Shown: positions 1-13,898, numbered from the stretch's first letter. The stretch is 64,000 nucleotides of DNA from Tabrizicola aquatica (GCF_002900975.1 NZ_PJON01000001.1:682001-746000), one strand, 5' to 3'. The notes: a model not told the origin generated them from the letters alone. A program made the numbers and translations.

Positions 1-1611
1 GTGCTTTATCCCGACGACACCACATATCAGGGCAAGGAACTGCGCCTGAAGCAGGAGTTCTTCCTGACCTCCGCCGCGCTGCAGGACATCCTGCGCCGCT
101 TCCTGTCGACGCACAGCGACCTGCGCGCCCTGCCGCGGCATGTGGCGATCCAGATGAACGACACGCACCCGGCCATCGCCGGGCCCGAACTGGTCCGGCT
201 TCTGTCCGACGACCACGGCCTGCCCTTCGACGAGGCGCTGACCATCGCGCGGGCCTGCCTGGGCTATACCAACCACACCTTGTTGCCGGAAGCCCTTGAA
301 AAATGGGCGACTTTCACCTTTGGCAACGTCCTGCCGCGCCATATGCAGATCGTCGAGCGGATCGACAGCTGGCACCGCCGCGCCTATCCGAACCGGCCGC
401 ATTACGTCGGCATCGTCAAGCACCAGGAAGTGCGGATGGGCGAGCTGGCCTTTATCATGTCGCACAAGGTCAACGGCGTCTCGGCGCTGCATTCGGACCT
501 GGTGAAGAAGAACCTCTTCCCCGAGTTGAACGGGCTGCATCCCGGCCGGATCATCAACCAGACCAATGGCGTGACGCCCCGCCGCTGGCTGCGGATGGCG
601 AACCGGCCGCTCTCCACGCTGATCACCGCGACCATTGGTGCGGGCTGGGAGGCCGACCTTGACCGGCTGAAGGGGCTGGAGCCGCATGTTCCGGACGCGG
701 GCTTCCGCGAGGCCTTTGCTGCCGCCAAGCGCGAGAACAAGGGGCACCTGTCGAACTGGATCGGTCGCGAGATGGGGATTTCCGTCTCGCCCGATGCCTT
801 GTTCGACGTGCAGATCAAGCGGATTCACGAATACAAGCGGCAGCTTCTCAACATCCTGGAAACCATCGCCCACTGGCAGCGCATCCGCGCGAACCCGACC
901 GCCGGCTGGGTGCCCCGGGTGAAGATCTTTGGCGGAAAGGCCGCGCCGGGTTATGCGGTCGCAAAGGAAATCATCCGGCTTATCAATGATGTGGCCGAGG
1001 TTGTTAACAACGACCCCGTCACCTGCGATCTGCTGAAGATCGTCTATCCGCCGAACTACAACGTCACCATGGCCGAGCGGGTCATTCCTGCGGCGGACCT
1101 GTCCGAACAGATCTCGACCGCCGGGAAAGAGGCGTCGGGCACCGGGAACATGAAGTTCATGATGAACGGCGCGCCCACCATCGGCACGCTGGACGGCGCC
1201 AATGTGGAAATCCTGCAGGAAGTCGGCGCCGAGAACTTCTTCCTGTTCGGCCTGACCGCCGACGAGGTGGCGAAGCGGCGCGAAGATCCCGAACATGCCC
1301 GCAAGGCGATCGAGGCCAGCCAACCCCTGATGGATGTGCTGCAGATGATCGCCGAGGGGCGGTTCTCGCCCGATGATCCGGGCCGCTATCACGGTCTGGT
1401 GCATCGGGTCTGGCACCACGACTACTTCCTTGTCGCTTCGGACTTCGACGCCTACCACGCCGCGCAGGGCGAGGTGGACCGTGCCTATGCCGATCCGCTG
1501 CGCTGGTGGAAGATGGCGGCCCTCAACACCGCCCGGAGCGGGTTCTTTTCATCCGACCGGACCATCCGCAGCTACATGGACGAAATCTGGCAGGCGACAT
1601 CTGCCCTTTGA
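1..1611 (+). CDS. glgP: Glycogen/maltodextrin phosphorylase, C-terminal part
   Basis: Phosphorolysis of alpha-1,4-glucan to glucose-1-phosphate (GT35, pyridoxal phosphate enzyme), cytosolic. The window opens inside the gene: 536 residues are visible of a family that is usually about 800, and the GTG at base 1 is an internal Val codon, not a start. The PLP-lysine region is visible in the segment EASGTGNMKF (around nt 1130-1155), followed by NGAPTIGTLDGANVEI. It ends with TGA 1609-1611, 21 nt before glgB, so it is the first visible gene of a glgP-glgB-glgC-glgA-glgX-pgm operon. Its place supports glycogen turnover alongside synthesis. Confidence 0.95.
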   Translation: MLYPDDTTYQGKELRLKQEFFLTSAALQDILRRFLSTHSDLRALPRHVAIQMNDTHPAIAGPELVRLLSDDHGLPFDEALTIARACLGYTNHTLLPEALEKWATFTFGNVLPRHMQIVERIDSWHRRAYPNRPHYVGIVKHQEVRMGELAFIMSHKVNGVSALHSDLVKKNLFPELNGLHPGRIINQTNGVTPRRWLRMANRPLSTLITATIGAGWEADLDRLKGLEPHVPDAGFREAFAAAKRENKGHLSNWIGREMGISVSPDALFDVQIKRIHEYKRQLLNILETIAHWQRIRANPTAGWVPRVKIFGGKAAPGYAVAKEIIRLINDVAEVVNNDPVTCDLLKIVYPPNYNVTMAERVIPAADLSEQISTAGKEASGTGNMKFMMNGAPTIGTLDGANVEILQEVGAENFFLFGLTADEVAKRREDPEHARKAIEASQPLMDVLQMIAEGRFSPDDPGRYHGLVHRVWHHDYFLVASDFDAYHAAQGEVDRAYADPLRWWKMAALNTARSGFFSSDRTIRSYMDEIWQATSAL

Positions 1612-1632
1612 CGGGCATTGGGAGGGGGAAGC

Positions 1633-3804
1633 ATGGCCGAGACGACATTGGACCGTGACGCGGCCGAAGCCATCGCCGGCGGCTGGCACGGCGACCCCTT
1701 CTCGGTGCTGGGACCGCACAAGCTGGCCTCGGGCTGGGAGGTGCGCGCCTTTGTGCCCGGCGCGGATCGGTTGTGGGTGATCACGGGCAAGGCGGAGGCC
1801 GAAGCGGTGCCCTATCCCGGGATACCCGGCCTCTTCACCTATGCCATGGGGCGGAAGGCCAACTACGGGTTCCGCGCTGAAGGGCATGGAAACACGTGGG
1901 AATTCGACGATGCCTACCGCTTTGGCCCCGTGCTTGGCGAGATGGACGAATACCTTCTGGGCGAAGGCACGCACCGCCGTCTGTGGCAGGCGCTTGGCGC
2001 GCATGTGATGGTGCATGAAGGCGTGCAGGGCGTGCATTTCGCCGTCTGGGCGCCCAATGCCGAACGGGTCAGTGTCGTCGGCGATTTCAACGTCTGGGAC
2101 GGGCGGCGCAATCCGATGCGCCGGCGCGGCGCGACGGGGGTGTGGGAGATCTTTATTCCCGGCCTGGGCGAGGGCACGGTCTACAAGTACGAACTCAAGG
2201 GCCCCGGCGGCGCGGTCCTGCCGCTGAAGGCCGATCCGGTCGGGTTCGGCTCTGAACATCCGCCGGCAAATGCCTCGGTCGTAAGGACAATCCGGGGCGA
2301 CTGGCAGGATGCGGGCTGGATGGAGACGCGCGCTGCAAAGCACGCGATTGACGCGCCGATCAGCGTCTACGAGGTGCATCTGGGGTCATGGCGGCGGGCG
2401 CCCGGCGACCGGATGCTGAGCTATCTGGAATTGGCCGAGCAACTGGTCGATTACGTTGCCGACATGGGCTTCACCCATATCGAATGCCTGCCGGTCAGCG
2501 AGTTTCCCTTCGACGGCTCCTGGGGGTATCAGCCGGTCGGCATGTTCGCCCCCACGATCCGCCACGGCACGCCCGAAGAGTTTCGCGCCTTTGTCGATGC
2601 CGCACACCGGCGCGGGCTGGGCGTGATCCTGGACTGGGTGCCGGGCCATTTCCCGACCGACCCGCACGGTCTGGGCCGCTTCGACGGCACCGCGCTTTAT
2701 GAACATGAGGACCCGCGCGAGGGGTTTCACCAGGACTGGAACACGCTGATCTACAACTATGGCCGGGTGGAGGTGAAGAACTACCTTGTCTCCAACGCCT
2801 TGTATTGGTTGGAGGAATACCACATTGACGGCCTTCGGGTCGATGCGGTGGCCTCGATGCTGTACCGCGACTACAGCCGCAAGCATGGCGAATGGATCCC
2901 GAACAAGGACGGCGGCCGCGAGAATTATGAGGCGATCGACGTCCTGCGCACGACGAACATCACCGCTTACGGCGAAGTGCCCGGCATCATGACCATCGCC
3001 GAGGAGTCGACGGCCTTTCCGGGCGTCAGCCGACCGGCGAACTGGGGCGGCCTGGGCTTTGGCTTCAAGTGGAACATGGGCTGGATGAACGACACCCTGT
3101 CCTACATGGAGAAGGACCCGATCTACCGGAAGTACCACCACGGCCAGATGACCTTTGGCCTGGTCTATGCCTGGTCGGAAAACTACATCCTGCCGATTTC
3201 CCATGACGAGGTCGTGCATGGGAAAGGCTCCATGCTGGCCAAGATGCCCGGCACCGGCTGGGAGAAGTTCGCCAACTTGCGCGCCTATTACGGGTTCATG
3301 TGGGCGCATCCGGGCAAGAAACTGCTCTTCATGGGTCAGGAATTCGCCCAGGGGGCCGAGTGGAACCACAACCAAAGCCTGGACTGGCACCAGCTGGACC
3401 TGGCCGAACACCGCGGCGTGCAGCGTCTGGTGCGCGACCTGAACCGGCTTTACCGCGAAACCCCCGCGCTTCATGTCAATGACTGCCGGACCGAGGGCTT
3501 CGACTGGATCGAGGCACATGATGCCGAGGCCGGGGTCTTTTCCTGGGTGCGCAAGGGGCGCGACGGCGACCGACCGGTGGTCGCGGTGGTCAACATGACG
3601 CCGCTGGACCGCAGCTACCGGCTGGGCCTGCCGCAAGCGGGGACCTGGCGCGAAATCCTGAACACCGATGCCGAGGTTTACGGCGGGGGCAACCGTGGCA
3701 ACCTGGGAGGGGTAGCCACGGAAAAGACGCCCTGGCACGGCCAGACGCAATCGGCGCTTGTCACGCTGCCGCCGCTGTCGGCAGTCTATCTGCAACAGGA
3801 CTGA
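1633..3804 (+). CDS. glgB: 1,4-alpha-glucan branching enzyme
   Basis: Forms alpha-1,6 branches in glycogen (GH13). 723 residues, the normal length. The reading frame is open from 1618, but ATG 1633 (MAETTLD) has a GGAGGGGG ribosome site at 1621-1627. Order: an extra N-terminal domain, a CBM48-like domain ([18 protein letters not shown], about residue 136), the GH13 barrel and a C-terminal beta domain. Catalytic residues by eye: Asp404 in [13 protein letters not shown], Glu458 in IAEEST, Asp525 in [10 protein letters not shown]. It lies 21 nt after glgP and 39 nt before glgC, with the same codon use, in the glycogen operon. Confidence 0.97.
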   Translation: MAETTLDRDAAEAIAGGWHGDPFSVLGPHKLASGWEVRAFVPGADRLWVITGKAEAEAVPYPGIPGLFTYAMGRKANYGFRAEGHGNTWEFDDAYRFGPVLGEMDEYLLGEGTHRRLWQALGAHVMVHEGVQGVHFAVWAPNAERVSVVGDFNVWDGRRNPMRRRGATGVWEIFIPGLGEGTVYKYELKGPGGAVLPLKADPVGFGSEHPPANASVVRTIRGDWQDAGWMETRAAKHAIDAPISVYEVHLGSWRRAPGDRMLSYLELAEQLVDYVADMGFTHIECLPVSEFPFDGSWGYQPVGMFAPTIRHGTPEEFRAFVDAAHRRGLGVILDWVPGHFPTDPHGLGRFDGTALYEHEDPREGFHQDWNTLIYNYGRVEVKNYLVSNALYWLEEYHIDGLRVDAVASMLYRDYSRKHGEWIPNKDGGRENYEAIDVLRTTNITAYGEVPGIMTIAEESTAFPGVSRPANWGGLGFGFKWNMGWMNDTLSYMEKDPIYRKYHHGQMTFGLVYAWSENYILPISHDEVVHGKGSMLAKMPGTGWEKFANLRAYYGFMWAHPGKKLLFMGQEFAQGAEWNHNQSLDWHQLDLAEHRGVQRLVRDLNRLYRETPALHVNDCRTEGFDWIEAHDAEAGVFSWVRKGRDGDRPVVAVVNMTPLDRSYRLGLPQAGTWREILNTDAEVYGGGNRGNLGGVATEKTPWHGQTQSALVTLPPLSAVYLQQD

Positions 3805-3843
3805 ACAGAGGCGGCGAAGGCCGCCCATCCGGGGAGGGATGCG

Positions 3844-5115
3844 ATGAAACCAAGACCGAACCAGCGGCTGTCCTCACAGGCGATGGCCTTCGTGCTGGCC
3901 GGGGGGCGCGGCAGCCGCCTGAAGGAGTTGACCGACCGCCGCGCGAAACCGGCGGTCTATTTCGGCGGCAAGACGCGGATCATCGATTTCGCGCTGTCGA
4001 ATGCGCTGAACTCGGGCATCCGCAAGATGGCCATTGCCACCCAGTACAAGGCGCACAGCCTGATCCGCCACGTCCAGCGGGGCTGGGGCTTCTTTCGGGC
4101 CGAGCGGAACGAATACCTGGACATCCTGCCCGCCAGCCAGCGGATGGACGAGGTGAACTGGTATCGCGGCACCGCAGATGCCGTGGCGCAGAACATCGAC
4201 ATCATCGACAGCTACGGGGTGAAATACGTCATCATCCTGGCTGGCGACCACATCTACAAGATGGATTACGAGGTCATGCTGCGCCAGCATGTCGAGGCCG
4301 GGGCCGACGTGACCATTGGCTGCCTGACCGTGCCGCGGATGGAAGCAACGGCCTTTGGTGTCATGCATGTCGACGCCTCGATGCGGATCACCGATTTCCT
4401 GGAAAAGCCGAAAGACCCGCCTGCCATTCCCGGCGACCCGGCCCATGCTTTGGCCAGCATGGGGATCTATGTGTTCGACTGGGCCTTCCTGCGCGACCTG
4501 CTGCTGCGCGACATGCAGGACGACAATTCCACCCACGACTTCGGCTTTGACCTGATCCCGCATATCGTGAAAAACGGCAAGGCCGTGGCGCACAAGTTCG
4601 CCGACAGCTGTGTGACCAGCGGCCTTGAGACCGAGCCCTACTGGCGCGACGTCGGCACGATCGACGCCTTCTGGCAGGCCAACATCGACCTTACGGATTT
4701 CGTGCCAAAGCTGGATATTTACGACAACGCCTGGCCGATCTGGACCTATGCCGAGATCGTACCCCCCGCCAAGTTCATCCATGACGAGGATGGCCGCCGT
4801 GGCAGCGCCGTATCCTCGCTGGTGTCCGGTGACTGTATCGTCTCGGGCTCTTCTGTCTCGAACTCGCTGCTGTTTACCGGGGTCAGGACCCACAGCTACT
4901 CCAGCCTGGAGTATGTCGTGGCCCTGCCGCAGGTGAAGGTGAACCGCAAGGCGCAGTTGAAGAACTGCGTCATCGACCGTGGGGTGGTCATCCCCGAGGG
5001 GCTGGTGGTGGGCATCGACCCCGAGGAAGATGCCAAATGGTTCCGCCGCTCGGAAGGTGGGATCGTGCTGGTCACGCAGGACATGCTGGATGCCCGCGCA
5101 AGGGCCTTGGGCTAA
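3844..5115 (+). CDS. glgC: Glucose-1-phosphate adenylyltransferase
   Basis: Makes ADP-glucose from ATP and glucose-1-phosphate, the committed and usually allosterically controlled step of bacterial glycogen synthesis. 423 residues, full length. The N-terminal nucleotidyltransferase signature [20 protein letters not shown] (about residues 17-36) is followed by [19 protein letters not shown]. The C-terminal third is the left-handed beta-helix domain. ATG 3844 follows a GGGGAGGGAT ribosome site. Gene order glgC then glgA supplies substrate and synthase together. Confidence 0.97.
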   Translation: MKPRPNQRLSSQAMAFVLAGGRGSRLKELTDRRAKPAVYFGGKTRIIDFALSNALNSGIRKMAIATQYKAHSLIRHVQRGWGFFRAERNEYLDILPASQRMDEVNWYRGTADAVAQNIDIIDSYGVKYVIILAGDHIYKMDYEVMLRQHVEAGADVTIGCLTVPRMEATAFGVMHVDASMRITDFLEKPKDPPAIPGDPAHALASMGIYVFDWAFLRDLLLRDMQDDNSTHDFGFDLIPHIVKNGKAVAHKFADSCVTSGLETEPYWRDVGTIDAFWQANIDLTDFVPKLDIYDNAWPIWTYAEIVPPAKFIHDEDGRRGSAVSSLVSGDCIVSGSSVSNSLLFTGVRTHSYSSLEYVVALPQVKVNRKAQLKNCVIDRGVVIPEGLVVGIDPEEDAKWFRRSEGGIVLVTQDMLDARARALG

Positions 5116-5179
5116 GGGACTGGACCCGGTCCGGGGAGTGCGTTAACTCCGGGCCGGAAGCTTCTGAAAGGCAAGGCAA

Positions 5180-6600
5180 ATGGGCGGTCGGGTTCTGTCG
5201 GTGGCCTCGGAATGTGTCCCGCTGGTCAAGACCGGGGGGTTGGCCGATGTGGTTGGTGCCCTGCCGGGCGCCCTTGCGGCGGCGGGCTGGGATATGCGGG
5301 TGCTGCTGCCGGCCTACCGTGCCTTGCGGGCCCAGGCGACGGATTGGCCGGTCGTCTGGGAAGAGGGCGACCTTTGGGGCGGGCCGGGCCGGGTGCTGGC
5401 GGGCACTGTCCAGGGCCTGCACCTTTTGCTCTTGGACGCGCCGCATCTTTATGACCGCGAGGGTGGGCCATATTCCTCACTGCAGGGAGAGCATCCCGAC
5501 AATGCCATCCGCTTCGCCGCCCTGTCCTGGATCGCCGCCCGGATCGCGCGCGAGGGGTTGGCGGATTGGAAGCCGGACGTTCTGCATGCGCATGACTGGC
5601 AGGCGGGGCTGGCCCCGGCCTATCTTGCCTATCACGGCAGCGGGGGCTGCAAGTCGGTCATCACGATCCACAACATCGCGTTCCAGGGCTGGGCGCCCGG
5701 CCATATGCTGGGCATCCTGCGCCTGCCGGGCCATGCGTTCCATCCCGATGCACTGGAATACTATGGCGGCATCTCCAGCCTGAAGGCGGGGCTGATGACT
5801 GCGGACTGGATTACCACCGTCTCGCCGACCTATGCCGCCGAACTGATGCGCGAGGAGTTCGGCATGGGTCTGCAGGGCGTGATCGCCACGCGCAGCCGGG
5901 TGGTCTCGGGCATCCTGAACGGTGTGGACACCGCGCTGTGGGACCCCATGCGCGAACAGCCGGCCTTCGGGCCGAAGGCGATGGCCGGCAAGTCCGCCGC
6001 CCGTGCCCGGCTATGCGAGGAATTCGGGCTGGAGGTGCCAGGCCCTCTGGCTATCGTCGTCAGCCGCCTGACCGACCAGAAGGGGATCGACCTTCTGCCG
6101 CAGTTGATGCCGGATTTCATCCTTGGCGGCGGCGGGCTGATCGTGCTGGGCTCGGGCGATCCGGGGATGGAAGGCGCGATGCGGCATCTGGCCGACCGTT
6201 TTCCCGGCCGGGTCGCGGTGCGCATCGGCTATGACGAGGGGCTGAGCCGCCGCCTGTTCGCCGGAGCCGACGCCGTCCTCGTTCCCAGCCGGTTCGAGCC
6301 TTGCGGCCTGACCCAGATGTATGGCTTGCGCTATGGCACGCTGCCGGTGGTCAGCCTGGTGGGCGGGCTGGCCGATACCGTGATTGGCGCCAGTCCTGCG
6401 ACGCTGGCGGCCGGGGTGGCAACAGGCGTGACCTTCCACCCGGTCGATGCGCTGGCCTTCGGGCAGGCCCTGCAAAAGCTGCTGGACCTTTACCGGCAGC
6501 CAAAGCTTTGGGCCAGGTTGCGCGCCAATGCCATGGCGCATCCCGTGGGCTGGGAATCCAGCGCCGCCGCCTATGCCGGGCTTTACGAAAGGCTGACCGC

Positions 6601-6604
<4 letters not shown>
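5180..6604 (+). CDS. glgA: Glycogen synthase (ADP-glucose type)
   Basis: Transfers glucose from ADP-glucose to the growing alpha-1,4-glucan (GT5, GT-B fold). 474 residues, typical. The ADP-glucose binding motif KTGGLADV starts at Lys17; the C-terminal domain carries VPSRFEPCGLTQMYGLRYG, the conserved nucleotide-sugar segment. ATG 5180 is preceded by GAAAGGCAAGG. The stop TGA (6602-6604) overlaps the GTG start of glgX in GTGA, so the two are probably translationally coupled. Confidence 0.97.
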
Positions 6605-10355
<3,751 letters not shown>

Positions 10356-10377
10356 CCCCTGTTTCCGCCGCGCACAG

Positions 10378-10413
10378 GTCGCAAACGGGCCAGACGACTG
10401 GCTCGTTTGCGAC
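10378..10413 (+). terminator. Hairpin closing the glycogen operon
   Basis: Two 16-nt arms (10378-10393 and 10398-10413) pair fully except for one G-T position, around a 4-nt ACGA loop. It lies 22 nt after the pgm stop. No U-run follows directly (the nearest is TTTTT at 10434), so it may be a processing or stabilising stem rather than a classical intrinsic terminator. Confidence 0.6.
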
Positions 10414-10454
10414 AAACCTGACACCCATGTCGAGTTTTTCGAGGAGGGCAAGCC

Positions 10455-11987
10455 ATGGGCGAAGTCAGGGTGCGGTCAGGCCGTCAGGCCCGCCAGGCGG
10501 AACGCGCGCAGAAGGGGCAGGGCCATGGCCGGCCCTACATCGTCCGCAACATCCCGACCTATGACGTTCTGTCGGAAGAAAACCTGATCCGCATCGAACG
10601 GGCCGCCGACCGCGTCCTGGCCGAGACGGGGATCGAGTTCCGCGACGACCCTGCCGCGCTGGACCTCTGGCGGCGGGCCGGGGCCAGGGTGGACGGGGTG
10701 CTGGTCCGCTTCGAGCCCGGGATGCTGCGCGAGATCCTGAAATCTGCCCCTTCCGAATTCACCCAGCACGCCCGCAACCCGGCGCATTCGGTGCAGATCG
10801 GCGGCCGGAACGTGGTCTTTGCGCCGGCCTATGGCAGTCCCTTTGTCATGGACCTCGACCGGGGCCGGCGGTTCGGGACGATCGAGGACTTCCGCAATTT
10901 CATCAAGCTGGCCCAGTCCAGCCCCAACTTCCACCATTCCGGCGGCACGATCTGCGAGCCGACCGACGTGCCGGTCAACAAGCGGCACCTCGACATGGTG
11001 CTGGCCCACATGGAACTGTCGGACCGGCCCTACATGGGCTCGGTCACGGCCGAGTCCCGGGCGGAGGAGTCGGTCGAGATGAGCCGGCTTTTGTTCGGGG
11101 CCGATTTCGTGGACCGGAACTGCGTGATCCTTGGCAACGTCAACGTGAACTCGCCCCTGGTCTGGGACGGGACGATGACGACCAGCCTGCGGGCCTATGC
11201 GCGGGCCAATCAGGCGGCGGTGATCGTGCCGTTCATCCTGGGCGGCGCGATGGGGCCGGTCACAAACGCGGGCGGGATCGTGCAGTCCTTGGCCGAGACG
11301 ATGGCCGGCTGCGCCCTGACCCAGCTGGAGCGGAAGGGCGCGCCGGTGATCTTCGGGAACTTTCTGTCCTCGATGAGCTTGCGGTCCGGCAGCCCCACCT
11401 TCGGCACGCCGGAACCCGCGATCGGCAGCCAGGTGATCGGCCAGCTTGCCCGCCGGCTGAACCTGCCGCTGCGCTGTTCGGGGAACTTCACCACCTCGAA
11501 GCTGCCGGACGGGCAGGCGATGATGGAGGGCACCATGTCGATGCTGGCAGCGATCCATTGCGGGGCCAATTTCATCCTGCATTCGGCTGGCTTCCTGGAT
11601 GGGCTGCTGTCGATGTCCTATGAAAAGTTCATGCTGGATGCCGACCTGTGCGGGGCCTTGCATGCCTATCTGGACGGCATCCGGATGGAGGAGGACGACC
11701 TTGCGGTCGAGGCCTTCGCCGAGGTGGGGCCGGGCAACCATTTCTTCGGCTCGGCCCACACCCTGCGGCACTATGAGACGGCCTTCTGGGACAGCGAATT
11801 GTCCGACAACGAGCCCTTCGAAAAGTGGGAGGCGGCAGGGTCCTCGGATGCGGCGACGCGGGCGAACCGGCTGTGGAAGAAGCGGCTGGCCGAGTATGAG
11901 GCGCCGGCTTTGGATGAGGGGGTCCGGGAGGGGCTGCGGGACTATGTGGCCCGGAAAAAGGCGGGGATGCCGGACGCCTGGCACTGA
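10455..11987 (+). CDS. MttB-family (trimethylamine methyltransferase-like) protein, non-pyrrolysine
   Basis: Member of the MttB superfamily, which moves a methyl group from a methylated amine to a corrinoid protein. 510 residues; conserved stretches include FHHSGGTICEPTD, GPVTNAGGIVQSLAETMAG and ANFILHSAGFLDG. The frame has no internal TAG, so this is not the pyrrolysine-containing archaeal-type enzyme. Known non-Pyl members act on glycine betaine or other quaternary amines; the substrate here cannot be read from sequence. No corrinoid-binding protein or reactivase is adjacent. ATG 10455 has GAGGAGGG at 10441-10448. It is probably its own unit, since a hairpin separates it from pgm. Confidence 0.85.
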   Translation: MGEVRVRSGRQARQAERAQKGQGHGRPYIVRNIPTYDVLSEENLIRIERAADRVLAETGIEFRDDPAALDLWRRAGARVDGVLVRFEPGMLREILKSAPSEFTQHARNPAHSVQIGGRNVVFAPAYGSPFVMDLDRGRRFGTIEDFRNFIKLAQSSPNFHHSGGTICEPTDVPVNKRHLDMVLAHMELSDRPYMGSVTAESRAEESVEMSRLLFGADFVDRNCVILGNVNVNSPLVWDGTMTTSLRAYARANQAAVIVPFILGGAMGPVTNAGGIVQSLAETMAGCALTQLERKGAPVIFGNFLSSMSLRSGSPTFGTPEPAIGSQVIGQLARRLNLPLRCSGNFTTSKLPDGQAMMEGTMSMLAAIHCGANFILHSAGFLDGLLSMSYEKFMLDADLCGALHAYLDGIRMEEDDLAVEAFAEVGPGNHFFGSAHTLRHYETAFWDSELSDNEPFEKWEAAGSSDAATRANRLWKKRLAEYEAPALDEGVREGLRDYVARKKAGMPDAWH

Positions 11988-12406
11988 TCTGTCCACAGTG
12001 GACAAATTCGGATATCATCGCGAAATCAGACGGTTGCGCGCTGACGTTAGGGGATTTTTAACCTTTGTCGGAAGGCCCTGCCGAATGGACAGAAGGGCTT
12101 CGGAGCCGGGTTGGCGCTTGCGTGGGTGAGGCTTTGGCCGAGGGATGGCTTATGGTGCGCGTGAGGCAGCGGTGGGAGCCTCCGGCGGGGATATTTGGGG
12201 ACAGAAAATGGGGCGGTGGGGGCGCTAAGGTTTGATCGGGGGGCGAGGGCTGCTGCGTCCCGCGGGCAGCGGTTTGGTGCGGGCAGAGTGTCCAGTGCGC
12301 GGGTGCGATGGGCTTGCGCCAAGGCGTCCGTGGAGTGCGGGCGCTTGGCTGTGTAGCGCCTTGTTGTGATGGGTTTGCGCTACGGGCGTCCGTGGACGGC
12401 GGGCGC
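11988..12406. other. 419-bp gene-free gap with palindrome, AT-rich patch and repeats
   Basis: No convincing CDS on either strand. It contains a 7+1+7 palindrome (11990-12004) right after the MttB-family stop, an AT-rich patch with an imperfect CtrA-like sequence (12047-12063), and two diverged ~46-bp direct repeats (12304-12349 and 12365-12411). Base composition and loose coding statistics suggest decayed sequence. No U-tract terminator is evident. Confidence 0.5.
11990..12004. promoter_or_regulatory. Palindrome TGTCCAC-A-GTGGACA
   Basis: Perfect 7-bp arms around one central base, 3 nt after the MttB-family stop codon. It could be an operator for an unseen transcript or a short stem in the 3' UTR. 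No U-run follows. Confidence 0.35.
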
Positions 12407-12411
12407 TTAGG
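12304..12411. repeat. Two diverged ~46-bp direct repeats, 61-bp period
   Basis: Copy 1 (12304-12349) and copy 2 (12365-12411) share TG(C/T)GATGGG(C/T)TTGCGC, GGCGTCCGTGGA and GCGGGCGCTT in the same order, roughly 85 % identical. Copy 2 runs over the HNH gene stop codon (TAA at 12407-12409, minus). This looks like a local duplication or a small REP-like family. Confidence 0.6.
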
Positions 12412-12991
12412 CCTCCAGCTCGGCGTCCCAGTAGAGGTAGTCCATCCAGCTGTCGTGCAGGTGGTTCGGCGGGAAGCGGCGGCCGTGGGCTTGCATCTCT
12501 TCGGCGGAGGGAACGCGGGCCGGGCGGCGCAGTGTCAGGCCGGATTGCCGCAGCGTCTTGGAGCCTTTGCGCAGGTTGCAGGGTGAGCAGGCGGCCACCA
12601 CGTTTTCCCAACTGGTGATCCCGCCGCGCGAGCGAGGCACGACATGGTCAAAGGTCAGATCGCCGCGCGCGCCGCAGTATTGGCAGCAGAATTCGTCCCT
12701 TAGAAAAAGATTGAAGCGCGTGAAGGCCACGCGCTTCTGGGGTCTTACGAATTCTTTCAGCACGACGACCGAGGGTATCCGAAACTCTTGCCGCTGGCTT
12801 CGCACGACATGGTCGTATTCGGCGACGATCTGGACCCGGTCGAGGACGGCGGCCTTGATCGCCTCTTGCCAGGGCCAGAGGCTGAGCGGGTAGTAACTGA
12901 GCGGCCGATAGTCGGCATTCAGCACCAGCGCGGGGTAGTGCTTCAGCGCGGCCGGGTCGCGCACGAACTGGGTTCTGAAATCGCCGTCCAT
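12407..12991 (-). CDS. HNH endonuclease family protein
   Basis: HNH nuclease fold protein of the kind widespread in alphaproteobacteria with no settled role. From ATG 12991 (MDGDFRTQFVRD) it is 194 residues; the frame remains open upstream to 13264, but that extension is not homologous-looking and lacks a good ribosome site. The core reads CCQYCGARGD, then FDHVVPRSRGG, then NVVAACSPCN: two CxxC zinc pairs framing the His-containing HNH motif. It lies divergent to the GST gene with 250 bp between them. No methylase or mobile gene is adjacent, so I do not call it a restriction or homing enzyme. Confidence 0.88.
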   Translation of the reverse strand: MDGDFRTQFVRDPAALKHYPALVLNADYRPLSYYPLSLWPWQEAIKAAVLDRVQIVAEYDHVVRSQRQEFRIPSVVVLKEFVRPQKRVAFTRFNLFLRDEFCCQYCGARGDLTFDHVVPRSRGGITSWENVVAACSPCNLRKGSKTLRQSGLTLRRPARVPSAEEMQAHGRRFPPNHLHDSWMDYLYWDAELEA

Positions 12992-13209
12992 TGCCGTCAA
13001 AGACTCCACGCTTTGCCCGTTGACCTTTCGGCCTTCAGGGCGGGGGAGCCCGCCCCGATCGAGGGAACTATATCTGGCGTTTGTCGCATGTCTACCCCCA
13101 AGCGCCTGACGGTGTCGTGACCAGATCTGCCCGTTTTCTGTGACCCCAGCATGACAACGCGGAAAGCCGCAGGTGGTGTCATCGGTGATTGCGAAAGCGG
13201 CGGAAAATA

Positions 13210-13225
13210 CATACCGTATGGTATG
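13210..13225. promoter_or_regulatory. 16-bp palindrome upstream of the GST gene
   Basis: CATACC-GTAT-GGTATG: 6-bp perfect arms, 4-nt centre, 17-32 nt before the GST ATG (13242). Its place in the divergent HNH/GST region suggests an operator, but no regulator gene is adjacent. Confidence 0.4.
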
Positions 13226-13241
13226 CAATGGGGATGCAAGG

Positions 13242-13898
13242 ATGGCCAAGGTTCCTGTGGTCACTGGATTTCGCCGCTCTCCTGACGGCGGGCGGGGCCT
13301 GGCGCGGGACCTGCGGGTCCGCTGGGCGCTGGAGGAGATCGGCCAGCCCTATGTCGTGGAACTGCTGGACTTTGCCGAGATGAAAGAGGCGCGGCATCTG
13401 GCGCGCCACCCGTTCGGGCAGATCCCGACCTATGAGGCCGAGGGACTGACCCTGTTCGAATCCGGCGCAATCCTTCTGCATCTGGGGCAGGCCCATCCGG
13501 TGCTGCTGCCGGTGGACCCGGCGGCGCGGGCGCGGGCGGTGCAATGGATGTTCGCGGCCGTCAGCACGGTAGAGCCGCCGATCTTCGAGTTCAGCCTGGC
13601 GACGGTGCTGGAGCGCGACACGCCCTGGTTTCAGGAACGGCAGGAGATGCTGGCCGGGCGCATCCGCGCGGTGCTGGGGCGGTTGTCCGACCGGCTGGGG
13701 CAGGGCGATTGGCTGGAGGCTGGTTTTACCGCAGGGGATCTGATGCTGGTCAGCGTGTTGCGGCGGTTGGCCGGGCACGGGATCATCGAGGATTTTCCGG
13801 GACTGGTGGCTTATGTCGCGCGGGGCGAGGGGCGGCCGGCATTTCAGCGCGCGCTGGCGGCGCAGCGGGCCGAGGCAGACGCGGCGCAGGCGGGGTGA
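13242..13898 (+). CDS. Glutathione S-transferase family protein
   Basis: 218-residue GST with an N-terminal thioredoxin-like domain (WALEEIGQPYVVELLDF; the glutathione motif FGQIPTYEAEGLTLFESGAI at about residues 57-76) and an all-helical C-terminal domain with the conserved N-capping region (GFTAGDLMLVSVLRRL). ATG 13242 (MAKVPVVTGF) is chosen; in-frame ATGs at 13173 and 13218 would add sequence unlike GSTs. Substrate unknown. It is convergent with the molybdenum hydroxylase operon. Confidence 0.88.
   Translation: MAKVPVVTGFRRSPDGGRGLARDLRVRWALEEIGQPYVVELLDFAEMKEARHLARHPFGQIPTYEAEGLTLFESGAILLHLGQAHPVLLPVDPAARARAVQWMFAAVSTVEPPIFEFSLATVLERDTPWFQERQEMLAGRIRAVLGRLSDRLGQGDWLEAGFTAGDLMLVSVLRRLAGHGIIEDFPGLVAYVARGEGRPAFQRALAAQRAEADAAQAG

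Noticed and set aside
1-3. GTG at base 1 as the glgP start
   Set aside because: The frame enters in the middle of phosphorylase homology; the N-terminal ~280 residues are missing.
2386-3828. 480-codon minus ORF opposite glgB
   Set aside because: Shadow of the high-GC coding strand, no domain or ribosome site.
10455-11987. Pyrrolysine-dependent MttB
   Set aside because: No in-frame amber codon, full-length frame.
12407-12991. Homing or restriction HNH element
   Set aside because: No intron, methylase, or mobile gene signs; the family is widespread as a chromosomal gene.
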